In this document: positions 9,404-22,420 of the stretch, piece by piece
Position numbering within the stretch: position 1 is the first letter of the stretch
Layout of the letters: the number at the start of each line of letters is the position of its first letter
Origin: Thermoanaerobacterales bacterium
Lineage (GTDB): Bacteria > Bacillota > Thermosediminibacteria > Thermosediminibacterales > Tepidanaerobacteraceae
Length of the DNA: 64,000 nucleotides
Direction of reading: 5' to 3'
NCBI GenBank assembly: GCA_012840135.1
Contig: DUMA01000032.1
Location: forward strand, 62,001 to 126,000
Made by a program: the position numbers and the translations under genes
The notes under the pieces: generated by a model
What the model saw: the letters and a program-made list of their open reading frames with translations, nothing else
Databases searched by the model: none
What the model was told of the DNA's origin: nothing

Positions 9404-10924
9404 TCACCTTCCGTTGCCATTGTTCCAGAGGGTTTTGTTCAGTGCGTTGGTGTAAGCCAGGGCACTGGCCTCTATGATATCGGTGCTCAATCCTCTTCCG
9501 GTAAATAATCTGCCATCTTTTTCTATCTTGACTATGACTTCACCCATGGCATCTTTTCCGCTGGATACCGATTTTATGGAATAATCCACGAGCTTGCAGT
9601 CTATATTGCAGGCCCTCTCCAGGGCTTTATAGGTGGCATCGATAGGTCCATCTCCGGTAGATGCCTCCTCCACGCTTTTTTCGCCTATTTTAACTTTTAC
9701 GGTGGCCGTAGATATTATCTTGTTGCCGCTGGAGGTTTGAAAATACTCCAGAGTTATAAGCTGAGGTATCTTCAAAACCTGATCTTCCACCAGAGCTTCG
9801 ATATCTTTATCGGTGATTTCCTTTTTCTTATCTGCCAGATCCTTAAACCTCTCAAAGGCTTTATTCAATTCCTCATCGGATAATTCATATCCCATTTCCT
9901 TCAGCCTCTGGGCAAAGGCGTGGCGGCCTGAAAGTTTGCCGAGCACCAATCTGTTGGAAGAAAGCCCTATGGACTCCGGTGTCATGATCTCGTAAGTAGA
10001 CTTTTCCGACAGGACCCCATGCTGATGTATGCCCGATTCGTGAGCAAAGGCATTGGCTCCCACTATGGCTTTATTGGGCTGGACATATATGCCCGAAAGA
10101 GTGCTAACCAGCTTGCTGGTGCGGTATATGTGCTTCGTATCGATGTTAAGGTTGACATTGTATATATCTTTTCTGGTAACAAGGGCCATGACTACCTCTT
10201 CAAGGGCAGCATTCCCCGCCCGCTCGCCAAGTCCGTTGACGGCACACTCAATCTGGGTTGCACCGTTTTCTACGGCGGCCAGGGAATTGGCCACCGCCAT
10301 GCCCAGGTCGTTATGGCAGTGGACACTGATTTTCACCTTATCCATTTCCGGTACTCTTTCCCGCAGGGTTTTTACCAGGTTACCGAACTCTTCCGGCGTG
10401 GAGTACCCCACCGTATCGGGTATGTTAATGACCGTAGCTCCAGCCTTTATAGCGGCAGAAAACAACTTGCATAGAAATTCCACTTCGGATCTTGATGCGT
10501 CTTCTGCCGAAAATTCCACATCCTCTACGTAAGATTTGGCTCTTTTTACGGCTTCTACCGCTGCTTCCAGCACCTGTTCTTCGGTCATCTTCAGTTTGTA
10601 TTTCATATGAATGGGAGATGATGCAATAAAAGTATGAATGCGGGGCCTTTCCGCCGGTTTTACGGCTTCGGCGGCCCTGTCTATATCTTTAAAGTTTGCC
10701 CTGGCAAGGCCTGCTATAACGGGACCCCTTACATTCTCAGCTATGGTTTTTACAGCATTAAAGTCTCCATTTGATGCTATAGGAAAACCGGCTTCTATGA
10801 CATCTACCTGCAGTTTTGCCAGCTGTTTTGCAATTTCCAATTTTTCTTGGGAATTCAGCGACACCCCGGGCGATTGCTCTCCATCCCGCAGGGTGGTATC
10901 GAATATCTCAACCATTCTGGACAT
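9404..10924 (-). CDS. leuA: 2-isopropylmalate synthase
   Basis: A 506-residue enzyme condensing 2-ketoisovalerate with acetyl-CoA, the committed leucine step. It shows [13 protein letters not shown] at the start of the TIM barrel, the metal-binding [14 protein letters not shown], the GLGERAGNA loop, and a C-terminal LeuA dimerisation/allosteric domain (about 380-506), the usual site of leucine feedback inhibition. The ATG is preceded by AAAGGAGG. It is separated from ilvC by 80 bases containing a long perfect hairpin. Confidence 0.97.
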   Translation of the reverse strand: MSRMVEIFDTTLRDGEQSPGVSLNSQEKLEIAKQLAKLQVDVIEAGFPIASNGDFNAVKTIAENVRGPVIAGLARANFKDIDRAAEAVKPAERPRIHTFIASSPIHMKYKLKMTEEQVLEAAVEAVKRAKSYVEDVEFSAEDASRSEVEFLCKLFSAAIKAGATVINIPDTVGYSTPEEFGNLVKTLRERVPEMDKVKISVHCHNDLGMAVANSLAAVENGATQIECAVNGLGERAGNAALEEVVMALVTRKDIYNVNLNIDTKHIYRTSKLVSTLSGIYVQPNKAIVGANAFAHESGIHQHGVLSEKSTYEIMTPESIGLSSNRLVLGKLSGRHAFAQRLKEMGYELSDEELNKAFERFKDLADKKKEITDKDIEALVEDQVLKIPQLITLEYFQTSSGNKIISTATVKVKIGEKSVEEASTGDGPIDATYKALERACNIDCKLVDYSIKSVSSGKDAMGEVIVKIEKDGRLFTGRGLSTDIIEASALAYTNALNKTLWNNGNGR

Positions 10925-10945
10925 TTTGCATGCCTCCTTTCCTCA

Positions 10946-10984
10946 GGAATAGTAGAAATTAGTAAAGCCAATTTCTACTATTCC
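10946..10984. promoter_or_regulatory. Perfect 15-bp intercistronic stem-loop between ilvC and leuA
   Basis: GGAATAGTAGAAATT (10946-10960) is exactly complementary to AATTTCTACTATTCC (10970-10984) around a 9-base loop. No T-run follows on the minus strand; instead the leuA ribosome site does. It is therefore not a simple terminator, but may be a processing or stabilising element within the operon mRNA. Confidence 0.75.
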
Positions 10985-11004
10985 CGCCTCCAACCTCTCA
11001 CTTC

Positions 11005-12509
<1,505 letters not shown>

Positions 12510-12514
12510 GGGCT

Positions 12515-14179
12515 TCATCCTCCTATCATTTCATTGATGGGCGAGCCATTCAACACCATAGGATAAACATTTTCATATATATCCACCATGCATTCCAGCA
12601 AGAAACATCCCTTTTCTGCAATGAGCCGGTCTATCGCTCCGGGCAGTTCATCGCGGCTTTCTATCCTCATGGCCGGTATCCTGTAACTTTCAGCCAGTTT
12701 GACAAAATCTGGCACGAAACCGAAATATACCTGGCTGTAACGTTTTTTACAGTAAAATTCTTGAAGCTGCCTTACCAGGCCCAACCCCTGATTGTTAAAA
12801 AGGATCATTTTGATAGAAAGATTGTTTTCAACAGCGGTGGCCATCTCCGCCAGGTTCATCTGGAAGCTGCCGTCACCGCATATGTTGATTACTGTCTCGT
12901 CAGGTTTTGCAAATTTAGCCCCTATGGCAGCGGGTAGACCGTAACCCATGGTCCCGAGGCCGCCAGAACTGATAAAGGTGCGTGGCTTTATAAATCTGTA
13001 ATACTGTGCCACCCACATCTGATGAGAACCAACTTCCGTAGTTATTATGGCATTGCCGGCGGTCCTCCGGGAGAGCTCTTCTATGATTTCCTGGGGACAT
13101 AATTTATTCTTTTTGTCGTAAGTGAATGTGTTTTTCTTAAGTTCAGCGATGCGCTCGTTCCACTCGGTGGGCTGTTTTTGGTGAACTTCCTTCAATATTT
13201 CTTCAAGAACCCGTTTTACATTACCCACGATGGGAATATCTGCCTTCACGTTTTTCCCTATTTCTGCGGGATCTATGTCTATGTGTATTATCCTTGCTTT
13301 CGGTGCAAACCCTGCCACCCGGCCCGTCAGGCGGTCGCCGAATCTCGCTCCGGTGGCAATTACCAGGTCTGATTCCGTAACAGCCCTGTTAGCATAGGGC
13401 GTGCCGTGCATACCCATCATCCCCAGTGAAAGGGGATGGTTTTCCGGAAAAGCGCCTATTCCCATCAGCGTAGTAGCTACAGGTATCTGGGCCTTTTCAG
13501 CAAGTTCCATAAGTTCTTGCTCCGCACCGGAAGAATTGACTCCCCCTCCCGCACAGATGACGGGTCGAAGAGCTTTATTGATGGCTTCCGCCGCTCTGGA
13601 AATCTGAAGCGGATGGCCTTCATACTTTGGTTTATATCCCCTTAAAGTGATCTGTTCAGGGTATTTGAATTCTATTTTTGTTTCGGCTACATCCTTTGGC
13701 AAATCAATGAGCACAGGCCCGGGTCTTCCGGTGGAAGCAATATAAAAGGCTTCCTTTACAATGCGGGGTATATCTTCTGCTCTTTTCACAAGATAATTGT
13801 GTTTTGTAAAAGGTGCCGTAGCGCCCGTAATGTCTACTTCCTGAAAAACATCCCGCCCGATCAGGCTTGTGGAAACCTGGCCTGTTATGGCGACTACAGG
13901 TATAGAATCCATGTAGGCAGTTGCAATACCCGTTACAAGATTTGTGGCTCCTGGTCCCGATGTGGCCATGCATACTCCGACTCTGCCCGATACTCGTGCG
14001 TAACCGCTCGCAGCATGGGCTGCAGCCTGTTCTGAGCGGGTAAGGATATGTTTTAGCTTCTTGGCATGGAAAAGAGAATCGTATACAGGAAGTATAGCTC
14101 CTCCTGGATACCCGAATACTACCTCTACACCTTCCATTTCCAGAGACCTGATTAATGCTTCTGCGGCAGTAATTTTCAT
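12515..14179 (-). CDS. ilvB: Acetolactate synthase catalytic subunit, first copy
   Basis: A 554-residue TPP/FAD/Mg2+ enzyme at the head of the ilvBNC-leuACDB operon. Motifs include FGYPGGAILPVYD, the catalytic-glutamate segment SEQAAAHAASGYAR, and the TPP motif starting GDGSFQMN. The reading frame continues 33 codons upstream into the T-box, but those codons are RNA structure. The ATG at 14179, preceded by AAGGTGGTG, matches the family start. It is clearly homologous to the copy at 4521 yet divergent throughout, so the duplication is old rather than recent. Confidence 0.95.
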   Translation of the reverse strand: MKITAAEALIRSLEMEGVEVVFGYPGGAILPVYDSLFHAKKLKHILTRSEQAAAHAASGYARVSGRVGVCMATSGPGATNLVTGIATAYMDSIPVVAITGQVSTSLIGRDVFQEVDITGATAPFTKHNYLVKRAEDIPRIVKEAFYIASTGRPGPVLIDLPKDVAETKIEFKYPEQITLRGYKPKYEGHPLQISRAAEAINKALRPVICAGGGVNSSGAEQELMELAEKAQIPVATTLMGIGAFPENHPLSLGMMGMHGTPYANRAVTESDLVIATGARFGDRLTGRVAGFAPKARIIHIDIDPAEIGKNVKADIPIVGNVKRVLEEILKEVHQKQPTEWNERIAELKKNTFTYDKKNKLCPQEIIEELSRRTAGNAIITTEVGSHQMWVAQYYRFIKPRTFISSGGLGTMGYGLPAAIGAKFAKPDETVINICGDGSFQMNLAEMATAVENNLSIKMILFNNQGLGLVRQLQEFYCKKRYSQVYFGFVPDFVKLAESYRIPAMRIESRDELPGAIDRLIAEKGCFLLECMVDIYENVYPMVLNGSPINEMIGG

Positions 14180-14206
14180 TGTGTACACCACCTTACCCGT
14201 TTTTTT

Positions 14207-14488
14207 GTAAAAACAACCCCCTCGCCCCGAGAAAACATTCTCCCAGGGACGAGGGGGGAGTTTACCCCGTGGTACCACCCTGCTTTGCCTTGTCTTGCGA
14301 CTTCGGCCTCAGGAAGTAGAACGGACTACTTCATTTTAACGCTTATAAGCGGCGCCGGACTACTGATATTTCGCCCGGGCTGTTCAGGAGCGAGCATAAA
14401 ATGGCAACCTCAGACCGGCTTTCACCTTCCCCGGCTCTCTTTGCTTTAGTCTCCATTTTCCTCTCCATCATTACATTTACGGATATTG
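14207..14488 (-). promoter_or_regulatory. T-box riboswitch of the ilv-leu operon, specifier probably CTC (Leu)
   Basis: The minus-strand leader has stem I elements (AGAGAGCCGGGG, AAGGTGAAAGCC), a specifier region ATGCTCGCTCCTGAACAG in which CTC (leucine) fits, the antiterminator signature AGGGTGGTACCACGGG (around 14263-14282), and a terminator made of CCCCCCTCGTCCC against GGGGCGAGGGGG followed by TTGTTTTT (about 14207-14258). Leucine starvation would raise uncharged tRNA-Leu and open the operon, as in other ilv-leu T-boxes. Confidence 0.92.
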
Positions 14489-14494
14489 ATATGT

Positions 14495-14522
14495 ATTTTA
14501 TCATGCTTTCGAACAATGTCAA
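14495..14522 (-). promoter_or_regulatory. Promoter of the ilv-leu operon
   Basis: Minus-strand TTGACA (14522-14517), 16-base spacer, TAAAAT (14500-14495), immediately upstream of the T-box leader. Confidence 0.75.
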
Positions 14523-14578
14523 TACCTTATATGTTAAATTTTTGTTAACAAACAGTCTTTTTTAGCTTTTCCCACACC

Positions 14579-16324
14579 TCATTTCACATCGACTTTTCCC
14601 CTGTAAACGAGGCCCCGCTGGGCATCCATGGTTATCTCATCTCCGGTTGTCAGCAGTTCGGTGGCTCCCTTGGCTCCAACTATAACGGGTATATTCAGCT
14701 CAAGACCCGCTATGGCGGCATGGGATGTCAGACCGCCTTCCTCAGCTATAATTGCCGCCGAGCGTTGCAAAGTCTCCATTAAATCCTTGTCTGTGGCCGG
14801 AACAACCAGAATGGAACCCGCCGGCATTATCATGGCTTCTTTTGCGTTCCTTGCTACGAAGGCCGTCCCGCTAATAGAGCCGTTGCCGATGCCGGTGCCT
14901 CTTAAAAGCACATCGCCCACAATATGCACTCTTATTAAGTTGGTGGTGCCCGTCACGTTTGCGGGGGCGCCCGCAGTAATTACCACCATATCTCCTTTCT
15001 GCACCAGGCCAGATTTTAAAGCCCCTTCTACCGCTTCTTTGAACATCTCGTCAGTGGATCGGGTATCCTCCACTTCCAGCGGCCATACACCGCGCACTAT
15101 CTGCAGCGTCCTTGTAACCTTTTGTCTGGGGGTAACTGCAATGATGGGGACCTCGGGCCGAAACTTGGCCACAGCCCTGGCCGTATACCCGGATTTTGTG
15201 GATGTTATAATAGCTTTTACTTCCAGGTCCCGAGCGATAGAGCATGTGGCATGGCTTATAGCGTCAGTAATAGTTTTTATTGCAGAAGGTTCTTTCCTCT
15301 TTTTTAAACTAATAGAATCTTCGGCTTTTCTTGCTATTTTGACCATCATTTTAACCGCTTCCACCGGATAATGGCCGGCGGCCGTTTCGCCTGAAAGCAT
15401 GATGGCATCGGTACCGTCGAAAATGGCATTGGCCACATCGGTGGCTTCCGCTCTTGTTGGCCTTGGGTTTCGTATCATCGAGTCCAGCATCTGAGTTGCC
15501 GTGACAACTGGCTTGCCTGCTTCATTACATTTTTCTATGATATATTTCTGGACCAAGGGCACTTCCTCAACGGGTATCTCCACTCCCAGATCTCCCCGAG
15601 CCACCATTATGCCGTCTGACACGCGGATGATTTCATCGATATTGTTGACACCTTCGCGATTTTCTATCTTTGCTATTATGTGGACATCACTGGCGCCGTT
15701 TTCTTCCAGAATCTTTCTTATCTCGAGCACATCTGAAGCCTTTCTTATAAAGGAAGCCGCTACAAAGTCAATGTCCATACTTATGCCAAATAGCAGATCT
15801 TCCACATCTTTGCGGGTCACCGCAGGTAGGGGAAGGGACTTGTTGGGAATGTTTACACCTTTCTTATCGCTGATTTCTCCGCCGTTTATAACAGTACATA
15901 CTACCCTGTCTGAATCTACTCTCTTGACTTCTAATTCTATAAGGCCGTCGGCCAGCAATATCCTGTCACCTCTGGTTACGAGTCTGTTCAAACCGTCATA
16001 GGTGACATAAACCATGTTTTCATTTCCTTCTACAGGCACCAGCGAGAGCGCAAATTCCTGGCCTTCCTTCAAATATACTTTTCCATTTTTAAAGGTGCCA
16101 AGTCTTATCTCAGGCCCCTTGGTATCCAGCATAAGGGCTATATTGGCTCCCATTTCCCGGGCAGCTTCCCTCAGGTTGTTAATCCTTGCCCTGTGTTCAT
16201 CATGGCTCCCATGGGAAAAATTAAGTCTTGCTATATTCATCCCTGCCGATATCAGCTGGGATATCACCTCTTTACTTTCACTAGCCGGCCCAAGTGTGCA
16301 TATAATTTTAGTCTTAAGCACCAA
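14579..16324 (-). CDS. pyk: Pyruvate kinase with C-terminal PEP-utilizer-type domain
   Basis: A 581-residue glycolytic enzyme converting PEP and ADP to pyruvate and ATP. The canonical part (about 1-470) has the N-terminal TKIICTLGPAS, the active-site IARGDLGVEIP-like segment (reading MVARGDLGVEIP) and the potassium/ADP region. The last about 105 residues form a phosphohistidine-swivel domain with the motif EGGLTSHAAIAG, an extension known in many bacilli and clostridia. No in-frame ATG is usable: the start is TTG (16324, after AGGAGAG) or the next codon GTG. It follows pfkA by 12 bases, forming a glycolytic pair. Confidence 0.95.
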   Translation of the reverse strand: MVLKTKIICTLGPASESKEVISQLISAGMNIARLNFSHGSHDEHRARINNLREAAREMGANIALMLDTKGPEIRLGTFKNGKVYLKEGQEFALSLVPVEGNENMVYVTYDGLNRLVTRGDRILLADGLIELEVKRVDSDRVVCTVINGGEISDKKGVNIPNKSLPLPAVTRKDVEDLLFGISMDIDFVAASFIRKASDVLEIRKILEENGASDVHIIAKIENREGVNNIDEIIRVSDGIMVARGDLGVEIPVEEVPLVQKYIIEKCNEAGKPVVTATQMLDSMIRNPRPTRAEATDVANAIFDGTDAIMLSGETAAGHYPVEAVKMMVKIARKAEDSISLKKRKEPSAIKTITDAISHATCSIARDLEVKAIITSTKSGYTARAVAKFRPEVPIIAVTPRQKVTRTLQIVRGVWPLEVEDTRSTDEMFKEAVEGALKSGLVQKGDMVVITAGAPANVTGTTNLIRVHIVGDVLLRGTGIGNGSISGTAFVARNAKEAMIMPAGSILVVPATDKDLMETLQRSAAIIAEEGGLTSHAAIAGLELNIPVIVGAKGATELLTTGDEITMDAQRGLVYRGKVDVK

Positions 16325-16336
16325 TGCATCACTCTC

Positions 16337-17508
<1,172 letters not shown>

Positions 17509-17512
17509 AAGT

Positions 17513-20500
17513 TCAGGCCTCCTTTGTATCAATTTGTATTGATTTCTCATCACCATATATAAAATTGACACCCAGGTTGTTATACAAAAACTCAAGATTT
17601 TCTTCAGAACAATTCATACCGGTTTGCAGCAAAAAGCTTCTGTCCTGCTCCTGAAAGTACGCCACGACCCTGGTCCGGCCGGGGTGAGACTGGATAAAAT
17701 CCTTCAATTTTTGTAAATCCATCTCATTTTGGTTAATTGCTACCACCAGTACTTCTTTCTGGTTTTCACAGGAAGATATTTTTTCAAATGAAGTTATTTC
17801 TTCGGCGATTATTTTGGGCAACTCATCCTCTTTGAAATTAACTCTTCCCTTTATTATAACCTTTGAGTCCGGCCGAAGCAGGCCATGGTATCTTTCATAG
17901 GTCTGAGGAAACACAATGATTTCCATGGAACCCGTCAGGTCTTCTAGATTTATAAAGGCCATTATTTTTTCACTTTTTGTAGCTTTTGTCCTTACACCCG
18001 TTATAATGCCTCCTACCACCACCTGAAGATTATCTTTATTGTCCTCCTCATATAAATTTTTACTACAAAAAGTTGTCACGTTCAAGAGCTGTTTTTCAAA
18101 TTCCTGAAGGGGATGACCGCTTATATAAAGGCCCAGCATCTCCTTTTCCATGGCTAAAAGTTCCGCCTCAGGATATTCGGGGATATCGGGCAAGATATCA
18201 TCCGCAGGAGCCGGGCCATCGACAATGTCAAAAAGAGAAATCTGATCTTTCATTTGTTTTTCCTGTTTCTGAACCCGGCTTAAAACCCCTTCATATACCT
18301 TTAAAAGCTGTGATCGCCTTGCACCCAGAGAATCCATGGCTCCGCTCTTTATAAGGCTTTCCAGGACCTTCTTATTTAATTCTCTCGAAACTCTTGCTGC
18401 AAAATCCCAAAATGAAGAAAACCTTCCCCCGTTCTTTCTTTCCTCGATGATGGCTCTGGCCACCCCTTGGCCCACATTCTTTACGGCGGTAAGCCCAAAT
18501 CTTATCTTATCGCCAATGACCGTAAAAGTGTCAAAACTCTCGTTAATATCGGGCGGCAGAACATTAATGCCCATATGACGGCATTCATTCACATAAAAAG
18601 CGATCTTATCGCTGTTGTCCATGACACTGTTCAAAAGGGCAGCCATGAATTCCACCGGATAGTGGGCTTTCAGGTATGCTGTTTGATAGGCAATGACGGC
18701 ATAGGCTGCAGTATGGGCTTTGTTGAACCCGTAACCTGCGAAATAGGAAATATCATCAAAGATTTTGGCTGCCGTCTCCCTATCGATATTATTCTTCACA
18801 CACCCTTCGATGAAGGAAGCCCTCTGGGCATCCATGACATCCTGTTTTTTCTTTCCCATGGCTTTTCTGAGGATATCAGCCTGCGCCAGCGAAAAACCGG
18901 CCAGTTCCTGAGCTATCTTCATGGCCTGTTCCTGATACAGTATTATGCCGTATGTTTCAGACAGAATGGGTTTTAAAAGTGGATGAAGGTAATTTATAGA
19001 TTTTGCTCCATTTTTGCTTTTTATAAAATCTTCCGCTGCCCCGCTGCCAAGGGGCCCGGGCCTGTACAGGCCTATAATGGCTATGACATCTTCGAACACT
19101 TCGGGTTTCAATTCCTTGAGCAGATTTTGCATTCCGCTGCTCTCCAGCTGAAAAACTCCGGCTGTATTGCCCTGGCTCAACATCTCATATACCTTTTTAT
19201 CGTCAAGGGGCAACCTGTCAAGATTTATCTCCACATGGCGGGTGTGGCGGATAATATTGAGGGCATCTCGTATAACCGTGAGGGTCCTCAGCCCCAGAAA
19301 ATCCATTTTCAAAAGGCCCAGTTCTTCCAGGGCAGTCATGGTATACTGAGTGGCTACGTTTGAGTCGCCCATTTTGTGCAGCGGCACATGTTCCACCAGG
19401 GGGTCTTTTGATATGACAACACCTGCGGCATGGGTAGAGGCATGTCTGGGGAAGCCTTCCAGCGCCCTTGCTATATCCAGAAGCTTTCTCACCCTGTCTT
19501 TTTCTTCATAAAGTTTTTTCAGTTCCGGATTCAATGTCAGGGCACTGTCGATGGTTATTCCGAGCTCCATGGGAACCATCTTGGCTATGGTATCCACTTC
19601 TCCGTAAGGATATCCCAGGACCCTGCCTACATCACGTATAGCCGCCCGGGCGGCCATGGTCCCAAAGGTTACGATTTGTGCCACTTTATCCTCGCCGTAT
19701 TTTTTTACCACATAATCGATAACTTCCTGTCGCCTTTCATAACAAAAATCCACATCGATATCGGGCATGGTTACCCTCTCGGGATTTAAAAACCGTTCAA
19801 AGAGAAGATTGTATTTAAGCGGATCTATGTTGGTGATGTGAAGGCAGTATGCCACAAGGCTGCCTGCGGCCGACCCCCTGCCCGGCCCTACCATTATCTG
19901 ATTTTTCCGGGCAAAGTTTATGAAGTCCCATACAATAAGAAAGTAGCTGGAATATCCCATCTTTTTGATCACATCCAGTTCATATTCCAGCCTCTGTCTG
20001 ATTTCAGAAGTAATGCTCCGATAACGCTCCGCCAGACCTTCATAACATAGCTTTTCAAGATATTCATCCTGAGTAAATCCTTCAGGCACCTGGTAAACGG
20101 GCAGATGCATGGTTTTAAAGTCCAGTTCCACGTTGCACCTTTCAGCGATTTTGCATGTATTTTCCACTGCCTCCGGTATGTATGAAAATAAATCCTGCAT
20201 TTCCTCCGATGATTTCAAATAAAACTCATCGGTGGGAAATTTAAGTCTTGCTTCATCTTCCAAAGTCTTGCCTGTTTGAATGCACAGCAAGACATCATGT
20301 ACCGGCGCATCTTCTTTTAAAATGTAATGGACATCGTTGGTTGCCACAAGGGGGATGCCCGTTTCCCTGCTGAGAGCTACAAGATCGCTGTTTACCTTTT
20401 TCTGATCCAGTATGCCGTGGTCCTGTATTTCCAGGTAAAAATTATTTTCACCGAAAATCTTACGGTATTCCAGAGCTTTCTCCCGGGCTTTTTCATACTC

Positions 20501-20950
20501 TCCGTTTAAAAGAAGCGTCGGAATTTCCCCGGCCAGGCAGGCGCTCAGCGCTATCAACCCTCCGCTGTATTTCCTTAGCACCTGCATGTCCACCCTGGGT
20601 TTATAATAAAAGCCCTTTGTAAATCCCAGAGAAACAAGCTTCATTAAATTTCTATACCCTTCCATATCCCTGGCCAGCAGCACAAGGTGATACTGATCGT
20701 CATCTATCCCTGCCTGAGTGTCGGCCATGGTACGTTTTGCCACATATACTTCACAGCCTATTATAGGCTTTATGCCATGGGATTTCATGGCTTTGTAAAA
20801 ATCCACAACTCCGTACATGACGCCGTGGTCGGTAATGGCGGCGCTCCTGGCCCCCATATCCGCCAATCTTTTCGCCAGACTCTCTATTTTGCATGCGCCA
20901 TCGAGCAGGCTGTAATTTGTATGAACATGAAGGTGGACAAAATTGGCCAT
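17513..20950 (-). CDS. dnaE: DNA polymerase III alpha subunit, DnaE type
   Basis: A 1145-residue replicative polymerase. In order: N-terminal PHP domain (HLHVHTNYSLLDGACKI, with AAITDHGVMYG), the family-C palm with the catalytic PDIDVDFCYERR near residue 400, the fingers/tau-binding region, a helix-hairpin-helix region around 800-870, and a C-terminal OB-fold (about 985-1065). In Firmicutes DnaE usually works beside PolC, mainly in lagging-strand primer extension; PolC is not in this window. The ATG is preceded by AGGTAGGTG. The neighbouring pfkA/pyk arrangement is a typical clostridial order. Confidence 0.97.
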   Translation of the reverse strand: MANFVHLHVHTNYSLLDGACKIESLAKRLADMGARSAAITDHGVMYGVVDFYKAMKSHGIKPIIGCEVYVAKRTMADTQAGIDDDQYHLVLLARDMEGYRNLMKLVSLGFTKGFYYKPRVDMQVLRKYSGGLIALSACLAGEIPTLLLNGEYEKAREKALEYRKIFGENNFYLEIQDHGILDQKKVNSDLVALSRETGIPLVATNDVHYILKEDAPVHDVLLCIQTGKTLEDEARLKFPTDEFYLKSSEEMQDLFSYIPEAVENTCKIAERCNVELDFKTMHLPVYQVPEGFTQDEYLEKLCYEGLAERYRSITSEIRQRLEYELDVIKKMGYSSYFLIVWDFINFARKNQIMVGPGRGSAAGSLVAYCLHITNIDPLKYNLLFERFLNPERVTMPDIDVDFCYERRQEVIDYVVKKYGEDKVAQIVTFGTMAARAAIRDVGRVLGYPYGEVDTIAKMVPMELGITIDSALTLNPELKKLYEEKDRVRKLLDIARALEGFPRHASTHAAGVVISKDPLVEHVPLHKMGDSNVATQYTMTALEELGLLKMDFLGLRTLTVIRDALNIIRHTRHVEINLDRLPLDDKKVYEMLSQGNTAGVFQLESSGMQNLLKELKPEVFEDVIAIIGLYRPGPLGSGAAEDFIKSKNGAKSINYLHPLLKPILSETYGIILYQEQAMKIAQELAGFSLAQADILRKAMGKKKQDVMDAQRASFIEGCVKNNIDRETAAKIFDDISYFAGYGFNKAHTAAYAVIAYQTAYLKAHYPVEFMAALLNSVMDNSDKIAFYVNECRHMGINVLPPDINESFDTFTVIGDKIRFGLTAVKNVGQGVARAIIEERKNGGRFSSFWDFAARVSRELNKKVLESLIKSGAMDSLGARRSQLLKVYEGVLSRVQKQEKQMKDQISLFDIVDGPAPADDILPDIPEYPEAELLAMEKEMLGLYISGHPLQEFEKQLLNVTTFCSKNLYEEDNKDNLQVVVGGIITGVRTKATKSEKIMAFINLEDLTGSMEIIVFPQTYERYHGLLRPDSKVIIKGRVNFKEDELPKIIAEEITSFEKISSCENQKEVLVVAINQNEMDLQKLKDFIQSHPGRTRVVAYFQEQDRSFLLQTGMNCSEENLEFLYNNLGVNFIYGDEKSIQIDTKEA

Positions 20951-20959
20951 TTATAACAC

Positions 20960-22258
20960 CTACCTGTCGATAACCTTTACGGAAAGCAGAGATTTCGCCA
21001 CCAGCTTGCCTCTGTGGTATACGTTTACTTCGGCCTTGCCGGATTTTCTTCCCATATCTATTATGTCCGCCGTAACTTCTATTTCTTCTTCCAGTTCAAT
21101 AGGCTTCGAAAAATATACCGTAAAGCTATCGGGCACCGTCTCCAGCCGCTTCTGACTTCTGAAAGCTTCAAATCCCGCATTGGCCATAACCGTCATCAAT
21201 GCTCCGCAGCTGGCTACACCGTAAGGGTTTAACATTATGGGCCCCGTCTTGCCGCGCATCCTTACGCCTTTTTCGGTCTTTGACAATAAAAACCGGCTCA
21301 TTACCATCCCATCTATGGTTTCACCTATCTGCGGCTGAAAACTCAGGTTCTGCAGCGCCTTTATGGCATCCTGGCGGGTAATAACACCTATAAGCTTTTT
21401 ATCCTCTACTACAGGAATAAGTTCAATCCCTTCCCAGACCATAAGGTGAGCGGCATGGGCAACGGGCGTGTCCTGACCCACGACCACAGGATTCTTGCTC
21501 ATAACATCCCTTATAGGTATGTTATCCTGTAATCCCGCTATATCATTGGTGGTGGCAATTCCCACCACCTTTTTGTCTTCATCCACTACCGGAAATTTGC
21601 TGTGATGGGTTTTTTTTAGAAGCTTGCGCCAATCGCCGACGGTGGCATTTATGTCAAGATAATCGGGCTCTTTCACCATGGCATCCTTAACCCTTATTAC
21701 ATCTTTCCTCACCAGCAGTTTGTAAAGAGCCCTGTTTATGAAAGTTGCCACGGTAAAGGTATCATAAGATGAAGAGATGAGCGGCATATTGACACTGTCC
21801 GCAAGTTTGATGACTTCTTCATCAACATTGAACCCTCCGGTTACCAGGACCGCGGCTCCCATCTTAAGGGCCAGCATCTGGGCATCCTTGCGGTTGCCTA
21901 CTATCAGCAGACTTTCCGGTTCGATGTAATGCGCCATTTCTTTAACCTCCATGGCGCCTATTAAAAACTTGTTGAGGGGTTTGTAAAGTCCTGCCTTTCC
22001 GCCCAGTATACTGCCTTCCACAATATTCACGACCTGGGCAAAAGAAAGTTTCTCAATAGCTTCATCGGTTTTCTTTTCTATGCGCACGGTCCCTATCCGC
22101 GGCATGGTGCAGACAAAGCCTTCCAGCTGAGCATCTTTTATCGCCCTGTAAGCAGTGCCTTCGCTGACCTCGAGTTCCTGAGCCAGTTGCCTTACCGAAA
22201 TCCTTGAGCCCACTTTTAAATTTTTTATATAATTTATTATCTGCTCATGCTTTGTCAT
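20960..22258 (-). CDS. YtoI-like regulator: HTH, DRTGG, CBS pair and hotdog domain
   Basis: A 432-residue multidomain protein. Residues 1-60 form a winged-helix/GntR-like DNA-binding segment (SVRQLAQELEVSEGTAYRAI), 65-180 a DRTGG domain, 195-305 two CBS repeats (nucleotide sensors, with VVDEDKKVVGIATTNDIAG and VVEDKKLIGVITRQDAI), and the C-terminal 110 residues a hotdog thioesterase-like fold. The architecture matches B. subtilis YtoI, of unknown role. It probably senses an adenine nucleotide and an acyl thioester. ATG follows GGAGG; dnaE starts nine bases downstream, suggesting cotranscription. Confidence 0.88.
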   Translation of the reverse strand: MTKHEQIINYIKNLKVGSRISVRQLAQELEVSEGTAYRAIKDAQLEGFVCTMPRIGTVRIEKKTDEAIEKLSFAQVVNIVEGSILGGKAGLYKPLNKFLIGAMEVKEMAHYIEPESLLIVGNRKDAQMLALKMGAAVLVTGGFNVDEEVIKLADSVNMPLISSSYDTFTVATFINRALYKLLVRKDVIRVKDAMVKEPDYLDINATVGDWRKLLKKTHHSKFPVVDEDKKVVGIATTNDIAGLQDNIPIRDVMSKNPVVVGQDTPVAHAAHLMVWEGIELIPVVEDKKLIGVITRQDAIKALQNLSFQPQIGETIDGMVMSRFLLSKTEKGVRMRGKTGPIMLNPYGVASCGALMTVMANAGFEAFRSQKRLETVPDSFTVYFSKPIELEEEIEVTADIIDMGRKSGKAEVNVYHRGKLVAKSLLSVKVIDR

Positions 22259-22390
22259 GATTTCCTCCGCACATATGGTTACATCCCTTTATTAAAAACT
22301 TCTGCCTCGAACTTTTGTTTTTGCAGAAAAGGGGCGTTTTCACACAATTGCCTGGGTCAAAACGAGCTGCCCCGTAACCCTTTGATTAAT

Positions 22391-22414
22391 TTAAAAGCTA
22401 CCGTCCCGGTAGCC
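22391..22414 (-). terminator. Terminator after the HPr gene
   Basis: The minus strand reads GGCTACCG-GGA-CGGTAGCTTTTAAATT: an 8-bp GC-rich stem followed by a short T-run, seven bases past the HPr stop. It ends the PHP-rapZ-yvcK-whiA-HPr operon. Confidence 0.7.
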
Positions 22415-22420
22415 TTCAAA

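Noticed and set aside
14180-14278. N-terminal extension of the first IlvB
   Set aside because: Those codons translate the T-box antiterminator/terminator; the ATG at 14179 has the ribosome site and matches the family start.
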